NCBI RefSeq assembly: GCF_007565055.1
Contig: NC_044549.1
Span: 68,166,882 to 68,230,881, forward strand
Reading direction: 5' to 3'
Source: Rhinopithecus roxellana
Lineage: Eukaryota > Chordata > Mammalia > Primates > Cercopithecidae
DNA length: 64,000 nucleotides
A program made the position numbers and the translations under genes. Below the pieces are notes generated by a model. That model saw only the letters and a program-made list of their open reading frames with translations, was not told the origin of the DNA and did not search any database. Below, in pieces: positions 45,266 through 55,350 of the stretch. Every line of letters begins with the position of its first letter. Position 1 is the first letter of the stretch.

Positions 45266-45750
45266 TAGCCTGGGTAGGCTAAATGCTATAAGCAGTAGCC
45301 CCCCAAATCTCAGTATATTAACACAATAGATATTTTAATATCGCCTAGCAGTTGAATACAAATGCATCCTTCTATTTGTGGCCCACTGTTTTACAGAGCC
45401 TCTGAGTCCTGTGCTACATTCTTTCTGTCCATCTGATAGAACAACAGAGAGAGAGAAGGTGAGGATAGCACAGATCTTTTACATGAGTGGGCACTGGGAG
45501 AGGCACCTATCTCTTTATCCACATTCCCTTTGGGAGAACCCATCATTTGGTTACATCTAACTGCTAGGGAGCTTAGGAAATATAATCAAGTTGACTGATC
45601 CAATAACTAGCCTCTCCTGTAGGGAGTGTTATACCCCTTTTATAGATGATGAAACTAAGACTTAAAGTTCAAACAGTATTCCATACCATCAGCATCATCT
45701 AGGTGTATAATGGTAACACTGAGTCCACCTAGTAACAAAAAAAGTCCCTG
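45266..45750. other. No strong element; possible MIR trace at about 45620-45675
   Basis: ATACCCCTTTTATAGATGATGAAACTAAGACTTAAAG looks like a short antisense MIR core. The rest is unassigned. Confidence 0.4.
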
Positions 45751-45949
45751 TTTTTTTTTTTTTTTTTTTTTTTTTTTTGAGACGGAGTCTTGCTCTGTCA
45801 CCCAGGCTGGAGTACAGTGGTGTGATCTCAGCTCACTGCAACTGCAAGCTCCGCCTCCCAGGTTCACCCCATTCTCCTGCCTCAGCCTCCCGAGTAGCTG
45901 GGACTACAGGTGTCCACCACCACACCTGGCTAATTTTTTGTTTTTTAAG
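45751..45949 (-). mobile_element. 5'-truncated AluY/S
   Basis: A poly-T start (about 28 T's), GAGACGGAGTCTTGCTCTGTCACCC, CTCAGCTCACTGCAACTGCAAGCTCCGCC (an extra CAACTG), to GGCTAATTTTTTG, where the copy stops in the A-rich middle. Only the right arm was inserted. No clean TSD found. Confidence 0.9.
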
Positions 45950-46764
45950 CACTGTGGTCTCCTTCAACCCTGTGCTGGGTAGTTTGCCACTTACTATGAT
46001 TTACCCTGGAAACAAATGGTATCTTCTCAATGAAAAGGCTAGCTGGGGAGATGCACAGCTGAGATTTTGACTTTATGTTTTATTCAGGGTCCAACCCTTG
46101 ATTTTGTAGTAGCCCTATTGATAAAGCAAAATTTAATAACAGAAATAATAAGTACAACTTCTGGGGAAAAGTTTTAAGAATCAGTTGCCAATTCCTGTGC
46201 TCCTTCTTTCCTCCTTTTATGAAACAGGCAGTGTTCTAAATGAAGCTATTCTGTCAAACTGGGTCTCTGTTGACTTTGATAAGCGAGTGCTCTCTTTGGG
46301 CCCATATTGGATGCGTAATATGAGTAAGAAAATTTTCCATGAGTCCCCAAGAGCTTTATTTTAATTTTATTTTATATTGGTATTATTATCAAAGCATAGC
46401 CTAGCCTTTCCTGGCTGATACACACTTTAGCCTAGAATCTCTACTTTTAGTGTCTTACAAAACTATTTACCGAGGTGTGTAAGATATGTGTGTCCCTGTA
46501 TCTGTCTGTCTATCCAATGTAGTTCACCAGAGTCTTGTTTTAAGAAGTTATGGTTGAAAGAATTATGCTTGTCTATACAATAGAATATGTGAAGCTGATT
46601 TTAAAAAATGATATAATAGATCTATATTTACCTACATGAAAAGATGACCACAAGCCATGATTACATAGAAAATACATAAAAGTATATGCATGATATTTCA
46701 CAGAGTAAATACAAACTTATTAGTATTGTAAGAAAATAGACTTCCCAGGACCCTGAGGAGCTGG
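45950..46764. other. No recognised element
   Basis: AT-rich sequence. ATATGCATGATATTTCACAGAG at 46684 onward faintly recalls an L1M 3' UTR but is not callable. Confidence 0.4.
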
Positions 46765-46990
46765 AGGAGGTGACAGCACGCTGCACCATTCCCAATGTAG
46801 TCCAAGGTTCCGGCATACCATTGTCTGCCTAAATCACCAAGTTAGCTTCCTTAATGGTCTCCTTACCTTCAGTCTTGGCCCCCCGCAGTACATTTTCCAC
46901 ACAATGTAGCCAGTGTAGTCTTTATAACAGATGATTCACCTATTAAAAAACTGAAGATTATCTCCATTGATATCATGTAAAAATTCATGT
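46765..46990 (+). mobile_element. L2 fragment
   Basis: AGCTTCCTTAATGGTCTCCTTACCTTCAGTCTTGGCCCCCCGCAGTACATTTTCCACACAATGTAGCCAGTGTAGTCTTTATAACAGATGATTCACC follows the sense L2 ORF2 3' block (CCTAACTGGTCTCCCTGCTTCC ... ACAGCAGCCAGAGTGATC). Confidence 0.7.
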
Positions 46991-47379
46991 CTTAGCCTTG
47001 AGTTCCTAAAAAACAGAGGCTGAGACAAAACTTAAGTGTTAAACCTTTCCTGGGATTTACAATCCAATGCAGCAAGAGTGAGGGTCTCAACTTTGCTTCA
47101 CTCTTCTCTATGATAAGACTCATCTCTCTCCTAGTCTCCCGCTTTGTTTCACGGCTCTCTTGACATCTTTTGTCTTTTTGAATCTGCCCATTTCCTCCAC
47201 TTCATCAAAAGGTCTTTGGAAGCAAAGGCATTTTGTTATTAACTGTTGTATCTCCAAAAATAAAATCATAGAAGACAAACAAATTGTGTTTTCAACTAAT
47301 GTTTATCGAACAATTATATTTAGCCCATAAAACAATTTTCCTGATACTTGGGTTTTCAGAGAATTCTTGAGTCAGGCAG

Positions 47380-47794
47380 TGTGTATTAGGCCATTCTTGC
47401 ATTGCTGTCAAGAAATACCTGAGACTGGGTAATTTATAAGAAAAGAGGTTTAATTGGCTCACAGTTCTGCAAGCTGTACAGGTGGCATGGTACCAGCATC
47501 TGCTCCTGGAGAGGCTTCAGGAAGCTTTTACTCATGGCATAGGACAAAGTAGGACCAGGCACATCACGTGTCAAAAGCAGAAGCAAGAGAGAGTGTGGCA
47601 GGGGATGGGCGTGAGGCAGGTGCCACACACTTTTAAATGACCAGATCTCATGAAAACTCACTATCACAAAGACAACACCAAGCCATTAGGGATCCGCCCC
47701 CATGATCCAAACACCCCACCAGGCCCCATCTCCAGCATTGGGGATTACAATTCAACTTGAGATTTGGGTGAGGACAGAAATCTAAACTCTGTCA
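47380..47794 (-). mobile_element. MST-type MaLR solo LTR
   Basis: TGTGTATTAGGCCATTCTTGCATTGC, ACCTGAGACTGGGTAATTTATAAG, AGAGGTTTAATTGGCTCACAG, CCATCTCCAGCATTGGGG, ending AAACTCTGTCA. It is complete at about 415 bases. GGCAG (47375-47379) and GGCAT (47795-47799) are a 4-of-5 TSD. The 77-codon minus frame at 47434-47667 lies in it and is not a gene. Confidence 0.88.
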
Positions 47795-48388
47795 GGCATC
47801 ATCTATTGCTTTAGTTCTCCCTTTTTCTGTAGGTTCAGAGAAAACTTATCCTATCATATGCATGTGTAGTTTTATGTCACTCTATGCCCCACATTGATTT
47901 TCTTCCCTTATCAATAGAAAACTGTGTATGTTTTCCTACATGAATTATAATAAACCCTTTTTAAAAAAAATTTTCACATATAAGGCATTCTAAAACCTGT
48001 ATGATAACACAAATTTGTCTGTACCAACTACTAATGAGGAATTTAAAGGAAAAATTTAGTGAATTCCTCACATTGCATTTAAATTTTTATTTTTTTCTTG
48101 GTTGTTCATTTAAAATATTGAAATCTCAGTCTGTAACATTCTTCCACATGCCAGCCGTGACATGACTCATGAGTCACCAACTCATTTAGTCAGTCAATTA
48201 TTTAACAAGCATTTGCCAAGTACTCTCTGTAAGTAGAATTATGGATCGGCTAAGGCCAACTCTGTGACATGTACTGTATAGTATATGTTTTTGAAAATTC
48301 CCCTACATTAATAATTTCTGTTGTCATTTTTGCATTTAGCTCAGTACAGGTATCCTGATTCTGATGCTTTAAAACTATTCTTTTCTCA

Positions 48389-48690
48389 TTTTTTTTTTCC
48401 TTTTGAGGTGGGGTCTTGCTCTATTGCCCAGGCTGGAGTGCAGTGACACAATCACAGCTCACTATAACCTCAAACTCCTGGGCTCAAGCAATCCTCTGAC
48501 CTCAGCCTCCAGAATAGCTGGGATTACAGATGTGTGCCACCATACCTGGCTATGTTTTTGTGTGTATTTTTTGTAGAGATAGGGTCTCACTATGTTGAGG
48601 CTGTTCTCAAAGTCCTAGCCTCAAGTAATCCTCCTGTCTTAGCCTCCCAAAGTGCTGTGATTACAGGCATAGACACCACATCAGACCTCC
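48389..48690 (-). mobile_element. AluJ
   Basis: GAGGTGGGGTCTTGCTCTATTGCCC, ACAATCACAGCTCACTATAACCTC, CTCCTGGGCTCAAGCAATCC, TGTAGAGATAGGGTCTCACTATG. J-type diagnostic bases, some deletions (for example CTATGTTGAGGCTG), end near CACATCAGACC. Confidence 0.9.
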
Positions 48691-48732
48691 TCATCATGTT
48701 GAAAGGCTTCTTGAATGAACTTAAAATGCTTC

Positions 48733-49080
48733 TGTATTAGTCTGTTCTCATGTTGCCAATAAAGACATATCCAAGACTGGGTAACTTATAAAGGAAAGAG
48801 GTTTGATTAACTCACATGGCTAGAGAGACCTCACAGTCATGGCAGAAGGCAAATGAGGAGCAAAGTCACATCTTACATGACAGCAGTCTAGAGGGCTTGT
48901 GCAGGGGAACTCCTATTTATAAAACCATCAGATCTTATGAGACTTACTCACTACCACAAGAACAGTATGAAGGAAACCAACCCCATGATTCAATTATCTC
49001 TACCTGGCCCTGCCCTTGGCACATGAGGATTATTACAATTCAAGGTGAGATTTGGGTGGGAACACAGCCAAACCATATCG
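48733..49080 (-). mobile_element. THE1/MSTA-type MaLR solo LTR
   Basis: TGTATTAGTCTGTTCTCATGTTGCC, AAGACATATCCAAGACTGGG, AAAGGAAAGAGGTTTGATTAACTC, GAGGAGCAAAGTCACATCTTAC, AAACCATCAGATCTTATGAGAC and AGGTGAGATTTGGGTGGGAAC, ending CCAAACCATATC. The 348-base length fits THE1/MSTA. It has no internal part. The 95-codon frame at 48816-49103 is antisense to this LTR. Confidence 0.9.
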
Positions 49081-49139
49081 GTGACCTACCAATTTTTAAA
49101 TAAATTTTAATTTAGTTTAAAATAATGTTTTTTTTTCAT

Positions 49140-49275
49140 GTTTTGCACATTTGAATTGACTGAGGACTTTAAAAAATGGCAATGACATATCCCCACTCTC
49201 AGAGATTCTGATTTAATTCATCTGAGATGAGAACCAAAGATATTTTCTAAACTCACCTTGTGCAAATCCCATACA
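49140..49275 (+). mobile_element. MER5A-like hAT MITE fragment
   Basis: GACTTTAAAAAATGGCAATGACATATCCCCACTCTCAGAGATTCTGATTTAATTCATCTGAGATGAGAACC follows MER5A/MER5B order. Confidence 0.6.
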
Positions 49276-49589
49276 TAGCTTGGGTTGAGATTTTTGATTG
49301 AAAATAATTTTTCCCAAAATGTGATCCACAGATCATTGGAGATTTTTATGAATCTTTGAGATCATCAAAACACTCATGATATTAATATGGATTTTTTTTT
49401 CCTGAAATGAAATAATGAATTTTTCCATTTTAAACCTCCTAAGTATCTTCTCAGGATGGGTATCAATCTCATAAATGCTGTGATTGGTTAGGTATTAGTT
49501 AGCAAGTTAGGAATCTGGTTCACTGAATGAAATTGCTGTTTTAAAGTATCAGAAAGTCAGGACACACTGAGAATGTTGGAGTTGAGAGT

Positions 49590-49745
49590 TTTAGTTGTCT
49601 TTAGTCAAGCACATTTAATTTATGGATGAGGAAGTTGAGGCCAGAGAAATGAGATGTTTTGTCTAACTTCACATAGCTGGTCTGTTGAATACGACTGAGA
49701 ACTTGGGGCGTGTAACTTGCAGTCCAATATTCTTTCTGCTTTATT
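49590..49745 (-). mobile_element. MIR
   Basis: TTATGGATGAGGAAGTTGAGGCCAGAGAAATGAGATGTTTTGTCTAACTTCACATAGCTGG is the antisense MIR core. The end (CAGTCCAATATTCTTTCTGC) fits the 5' part. Confidence 0.75.
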
Positions 49746-51559
49746 TACCCCTTGTCTCCCTGGAGCCTTGTAAAATGTCATAGGACTTCAGGCTTCACTT
49801 GTTTCCTCTGAGCCATGTCCTAAAAATTCCATTTGTTATTTTAATCCCAATGCTAAATTCTAATTACCATTCAGTAATTACTATACGGTAAGCAGATGTG
49901 TGTTATTTTCTAGGGGAAATAAAAAGCTGGAATGTGGTCTACACCTGTACCTTCAGCAGTGTTTCTTCACCAAGAAGTAGCAATCAGCATTAATATATAA
50001 ACTCAAGTTGCCAAAGTCTCAAATTTAGCTGATGCAGAGTGCAGTGTAAGGGTTTCTATTGCCAACAGATAAAATGCTCTCCAGGCCCCCATGGGTGTTC
50101 CCAAATGCCAGTCCCAAAAAGTCAGCTTTCACCCTGAAAAGCAAGTTTTGTTTTTGTACAATTAAATGGTACCTTGGTGAAATATGACATAGCCTTTCTC
50201 ATAGGAAGTGATTTTTCTAGGAGCATAAAGTAACAAAATGAATCTGTTGTGGATGTGTTTTTGTTGTTGTTGTTGTTTTCTTATATTGCATACACCTTTT
50301 TAAAATGACAGAAGTTGGAATGAGGTTGGCAACAAACCACGATGGGCTCATTGACATGCTATAGCCCTTACCATGTTCAGAAATTAGGATAGAAAATGCT
50401 TGGAGGCTTATTTCATACTGTGATTCATTGCATCATGTCATCTAGTGGAGTATTATGTTTGTTTCATTCTAATTTCATAATGATAAATTCTGCACTTTTT
50501 CCTTCTGGCCCTAACCTAAGTGGTCTCCATGATTGGGAGGTGGGACTGATTTTTTCAAATGTATATTTGCTCAAGATTCGCTCCTGGATCTCCTAAAGAT
50601 AAGGTGAGTAATGTGGTGAAAGTACGTCCCTTCCTGAGTATGGAAATCTAGTTCAGTGGTAGCTTAAGGGGATATAAGTATAAATACTTCAATTGAAGTC
50701 TGAAGTCTACATATTTCTGCATCCACATCCTGTAACAGGTTAGCACTTCAGAGCAGTGGGTGTTTTTCTCTCAATTTAGACACCTGATGAGTAGATTATA
50801 GTGACCAGTTTTAAATATGTCTTCATAGTAGTCATCCATGATCAGACAAATGATCAGAATTTCCATGTGTTTAATATTGAGTTTTTGTAAATGTCTGTCA
50901 TTTTCTTTTCTAGAAAGGGGTGATGTCCATGCCTCCATCTCTCTTTACCTTTCAAAAATTAGTAATGGTAGCAAAACAGACAGTTTCTTAGATTGAAGAA
51001 GAGGAAAATTATGCATGACTGAATTTTGACATTATGAATTGACATCACAGTATACATCTTCCTAAAGTACAATTTGACAAAAAAAAAAAAAAAAAAAAAA
51101 AAAAATCACAAAGTCAGAAAGAAAAGCATAGAGCCAATCCATTCAATCTCTTGAAATCAATCATAATGATCAAGTAAAAACCATGAAACCCTTAGGTAGG
51201 ATAGCATATCTGTGAGGAGAGTGTTAGGCTACATCCCAGTAGGTACATTAAAAAAAATCTCAATATACTCTTTAGCATTGTTAAACGTAATCTGATATTC
51301 CTATTTAATAGTGATTCAGAATGTTGGAGGTCACTCAAAAAGAGAACGTTTTGCAAAATGAAAATATTCTTTTAGGATTTCAGTTTTTAAAACTAAATTA
51401 TAAATATTCAAAACGTAAAGTACAGAAGTTAATATCAATTTATATCCATGGATTCACAACCTTTAAAAAAAATGGGATTGTTTTGCTTTAGATTTAGTTT
51501 AGTTATAGACACAATTGAATTCTTAAACTACAGATACAAATAAAGCCTTTCTCACCTGA
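49746..51559. other. No recognised element; orphan poly-A at 51079-51106
   Basis: Apparently single-copy. Small (TTG)5 tract at 50261-50276. A 28-A run at 51079-51106 has no recognisable retroposon body upstream and no clear TSD. Confidence 0.5.
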
Positions 51560-52063
51560 ATCTCTTCTTTTTCTGCCTCTTCAGATGTATTAAATATTCC
51601 AAAGTGAATGTTTCCTTCTTATTCATGAGTTTATACTTTTGTTACAAATTCATTTATCAAAAAATATATAGTATTTGGTGGTGTTAACATATATTTAAAT
51701 GACATGCTATAATACAATATCCTTGGCTGCTGGCCTGCTTCCCTCTGTATTTGATATGATCAACATGGATTCTAGTTCATTGATTTTAAAGGCAGTGTAA
51801 CACTATTTTCTGACTGCACCATGATATATTTACCTGTTCTTGTATTACTGGCCATTTAAGCTTCTTTTTGGGAAACCACAGCAGTGAGTTTTTCCTGGTA
51901 TATACAGCCTCCTGATATAACCGTTTGTCTAGGGCATATTCCCACAGATGTTGAATCACTGGATTGTAGGGTATGTGTGTCAACTTTACTAGTATTGCCA
52001 AATTGTTTTCTGAAACAGTTGTTCTAATTTATATTCCCACCAACAGTGTTACGAGTTCCCTTA
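51560..52063 (-). mobile_element. L1M fragment, insertion target of later L1 and Alu
   Basis: CTGGCCATTTAAGCTTC, ATCACTGGATTGTAGGGTATGTG, TGCCAAATTGTTTTCTGAAACAGTTG and ATATTCCCACCAACAGTGTTACGAGTTCCC are antisense L1M ORF2 end. It continues briefly after 53230 (ATTTGCTTATAGTTGATGTTATG). The host site GAGTTCCCTTA is duplicated by the later insertions. Confidence 0.75.
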
Positions 52064-52351
52064 GGCCAAGCGCGGTGGCTCATGCCTGTAATCCCAGCAC
52101 TTTGGGAGGCTGAGGCGGATCACGAGGCGGATCACGAGGTCAGGAGATTGAGACCATTCTTACTAACACAGTGAAACCCCGTCTCTACTAAAAATACAAA
52201 AAATTAGCCCAGTGTGGTGGCACACGCCTGTAGTCCCAGCTACTTGGGAGATTGAGGCAGGACAATCACTTGAACCCAGGATTTGGAGGTTGTGGTGAGC
52301 CGAGATTGTGCCACTGCACTCCAGCCTGCGTGACAGAGTGAGACTCTATCT

Positions 52352-52392
<41 letters not shown>
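52064..52392 (+). mobile_element. AluY/S with 41-A tail
   Basis: GGCCAAGCGCGGTGGCTCATGCC to GTGACAGAGTGAGACTCTATCTC followed by 41 A's. A 12-base unit (GAGGCGGATCAC) is tandemly duplicated near 52111-52137. TSD AGTTCCCTTA at 52054-52063 and 52393-52402. The long pure tail marks it as recent. Confidence 0.95.
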
Positions 52393-52396
<4 letters not shown>

Positions 52397-52402
52397 CCCT
52401 TA

Positions 52403-53038
52403 AACTTCTGTACTGTTGATGGGAGTGTAAATTAGTTCAACCATTGTGAAAAGCAGTATGGCAATTCCTCAAAGAGCTAAAAGCAGAACTCCCATTTGAT
52501 CCAGCAATCCCATTACTGAGTATATGCCCAAGGAATATAAATCATTCCACCATAAAGACACATGCACACGAATGTTCATTGCAGCACTCTTCACAATAGC
52601 AAAGACATGGAATCAGCCTAAATGCTCATCAATGATAGATTGGATAAAGAAAATGTGGAACATATACACCATGAAATACTATGCAGCCATAAACAAGGAT
52701 GAGTTTATGTCTTCTGTGGCGACATGGATGGAGCTGGAGGCTATTATCATCAGCAAACGAACGCTAGAACGGAAAACCAAATACCACGTTTTCACTTATA
52801 AGTGGGAGCTAAATGATGAGAATTTACGAACACAGATGTGGAAACAACAGACACTTGAGGTCTACTTGAGGTTGGAGGGTGGGAAGAGGGAGAGCAGAAA
52901 ATATAACTATTGGGTACTGGGCTTAATTCCTGGGTAATGAAATAATCTATACAACAGACTCCCGTAGCATGAGTTTACCTGTGTAACAAACCCTCACATG
53001 TACTCCTGAACCTAAAATGAACGTTAAACAAAAATTTA
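52403..53038 (+). mobile_element. 5'-truncated L1P (ORF2 end and 3' UTR)
   Basis: TGTACTGTTGATGGGAGTG, CATTTGATCCAGCAATCCC, AATCATTCCACCATAAAGACAC, ATACACCATGAAATACTATGC, CACTTATAAGTGGGAGC, CCTGTGTAACAAACCCTCAC, ending CTAAAATGAACGTTAAAC. A 137-codon frame (52524-52937) carries the C-terminal end of the L1 ORF2 protein (DKTCTRMF-like start, IKKMWNIYTMKYYAAINKDEF). It is followed directly by about 180 bases of non-L1 sequence and a second A-run, all inside one TSD. Confidence 0.92.
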
Positions 53039-53219
53039 AGAATGTGAAACAAACATGAATCGACACCTAGAATGAGTAATTACATGAGCATGTTAGCAAT
53101 ATTAATCTTTTGTTAATGAAATTAAGGGTGCTGGATTTCTACCCTCAAATTTTCATAGTGTGTGTTACTTTTATAATGGAAAATGTCCCAATAAACTATT
53201 TTTAAACCTAAAAAAAAAA
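53039..53219 (+). mobile_element. 3'-transduced flank carried by the L1, with AATAAA and poly-A
   Basis: About 170 bases that are not L1 (starting AATGTGAAACAAACATGAATC) follow the L1 3' end without an intervening target site. They contain AATAAA at 53190-53195 and end in ten A's (53210-53219). The next bases repeat the insertion TSD GAGTTCCCTTA (53220-53230, matching 52053-52063). This is what an L1 transcript that read past its own weak poly-A signal leaves behind. Confidence 0.88.
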
Positions 53220-53507
53220 GAGTTCCCTTAATTTGCTTATAGTTGATGTTATGCCCTGGCTGGTTCCAGTCTGCATACCCCTCCTCACCTATAGCTATGG
53301 CCTCTTGAAAAGTCTTGCAGTCTCTACCAACTTTTCTTGAACAGATCTTGCCCTTTCTTAGCAGGTTTGATGGAGCTGCAATCCACTACCCTTTAGCTTA
53401 TTGGTGGATTGTGTCTGCTGCAAGTTTGGGTTTTATTTTATGACTTCAAATAACTAGACTTCTCTTTTATATTAAAGGCTCTTGGCCCCATATTCTGAAA
53501 AGTAGAT

Positions 53508-53816
53508 TTTTCTTTTTTTCTTTTTTTTTTTTTTTTGAGACGGAGTCTCGCTCTGCCGCCCAGGCTGGAGTGCAGTGGCCGGCTCTCAGCTCACTGCAAG
53601 CTCCGCCTCCCGGGTTTACGCCATTCTCCTGCCTCAGCCTCCCGAGTAGCTGGGACTACAGGCGCCCACCTCGTCGCCCGGCTAGTTTTTGTATTTTTAG
53701 TAGAGACGGGGTTTCACCGTATTAGCCAGGATGGTCTCGATCTCCCGACCTCATGATCCGCCCGTCTCGGCCTCCCAAAGTGCTGGGATTACAGGCTTGA
53801 GCCACCGCGCCCGGCC
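53508..53816 (-). mobile_element. Young AluY (Old World monkey type) with TSD
   Basis: GAGACGGAGTCTCGCTCTGCCGCCC, GCAGTGGCCGGCTCTCAGC, GGGTTTACGCCATTC and ACAGGCTTGAGCCACCGCGCCCGGCC. Near consensus, many CpGs retained. TSD AAAAGTAGAT at 53498-53507 and 53817-53826. Confidence 0.96.
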
Positions 53817-54282
53817 AAAAGTAGATCTTTCTAATCTATCTCAGTTGTTCCTTTAGGAGCCTACATTAAATATAGGATGAGACTTTATCTGACTTAAAAG
53901 TTTCTCTCCCAAGGATTGAAATTCAGCCCCTGAAATTCAGTCTGCTTCCCAGGACTTTGATTGATGCTCCTGGGCTTTTCTGTGACATGAGTCTTCTTCC
54001 TCATGCTTCAACAACCCTCTCTTGTCTGCTTTTGGACTTCTGTCTCTATTTCTAGAAGGTTGCTCTTTATTTGTTACTATACTTGCAAGCAGTGCGTTTT
54101 CTGACTGGGCTCCCTGTCTTGTCGCCTTTCTGACCTTGAGGGCTGGTCTAGTTCCAGGACGAGTTAATCTTGTTCCTTTATGGATTCTGCCATTGATGCC
54201 GTTTAAGAAAAAGATTTATTGCTGTTACCTCCAGAAGTGATTTCACGCTTTTGAAACAATCTCGTACAAAGTGTTGTCAATT

Positions 54283-54306
54283 AAAAAAAAAAAAAAAAAA
54301 AAAAAA
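54283..54306. repeat. Orphan poly-A run (24 A)
   Basis: No retroposon body that I can name lies upstream. Confidence 0.9.
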
Positions 54307-54464
54307 CTTTCCTTTTTTAGTAATCTTTGAAAATCATAATCACTTTCAGGACTACAATCTTCTCCATAGATGTGACTAATATTCACATTCTGGTGGCCAA
54401 GCTGCAAATCACTGCCTTTGGCTCAAATATCCAGAGAATATCAAGAAACCAAAGGCCTGAGAAA

Positions 54465-54507
54465 AGCGAGCGAGCGAGCGAGCGAGCGAGAGAGAGAGAG
54501 AGAGAGA
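54465..54507. repeat. (GAGC)n-(GA)n compound microsatellite
   Basis: Six GCGA/GAGC units followed by about nine GA units. The CpG in every tetranucleotide unit is unusual for non-island primate DNA. Confidence 0.95.
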
Positions 54508-54639
54508 AATCTCTTTAACGAGGGACTTCTGAAGTAATATGTGTTCATTTTAGAAAATTTGGAAAATACAGCAATACAAAAAGAAATACATAGGTGACCT
54601 TAGAACAACGATTAACTTTTTGCACCAGTTGAGATATAA

Positions 54640-54965
54640 ACATATCCACGAGTATATTAGTTTAATAACCGTTTGAGTGCCTACCTAGATGCTGGGAGTA
54701 AAAAGAGAGTGGTAAATAAATCAAATGTACATCTACCACTTAGGGAGTTTAAAGTCTATCAGAGGGAGTCAAGTAACAGATAAATAACTAAATTTGTGAA
54801 AAATTGGAAGGCTGGTATTTCTGACAAAAAGTCATTTCCACTGAATTTCACAGGATGAGAAAAACAGGCATGTGAAGATCAAGGGGGAGAGTGCTTCAGG
54901 GAAGGGGAAATGCATGTGAAGAATGTATATAGGCATGAGAGAGGTTTTATTGCCTAAACTTAGGA
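54640..54965 (-). mobile_element. L2 3' part
   Basis: ACCGTTTGAGTGCCTACCTAGATGCTGGGAGTAAAAAGAGAGTGG, TTAGGGAGTTTAAAGTCTATCAGAGGG, GGGGGAGAGTGCTTCAGGGAAGGGG follow the antisense L2 tail. Confidence 0.6.
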
Positions 54966-55185
54966 AGAGACAATTTAATCACTGCTTTTTATGGTGGAGT
55001 CAAGGGGAGCTAAGAATGTATACACTGTTAAAATGTGCAATGTAATTTTAAGGTACAACTAGTAACATATGAATTAAAAGTTAAAAAGATGTACTTTAGA
55101 ATGAAATAATAGGGTATATTTTTATTTTCTATGAAATTGCAAACATGTATACACTATTTTATCACTTCTTTTAAAGCATAAGTCT

Positions 55186-55350
55186 AGCCAGGCATGGTGG
55201 CATGTACCTGTAGTCCCTGCTACTCGGGAGGCTGAAGGAAGAGGATCCCTTGGGCCTGGGAGTTCAAGGATGTGGTGTTCTGTGAACACACCTGTGAATG
55301 GTCACCACATGCCATCCAACCTGGGCAATATAGTGAGAATCCATTTATTA
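55186..55350 (+). mobile_element. 7SL-derived Alu monomer (FAM/FLAM-A type)
   Basis: GCCAGGCATGGTGGCATGTACCTGTAGTCCC, GCTACTCGGGAGGCTGAAGG, then CACCTGTGAATGGTCACCACATGCCATCCAACCTGGGCAATATAGTGAG. The last block matches the 3' domain of 7SL RNA (CGCCTGTGAATAGCCACTGCACTCC), which dimeric Alus lack. It is therefore a fossil monomer or a 7SL pseudogene with the S domain deleted. Confidence 0.75.

Noticed and set aside
52524..52937. 137-codon open frame as a gene
   Set aside because: It is the C-terminal remnant of L1 ORF2 in a truncated insertion, annotated with the L1.
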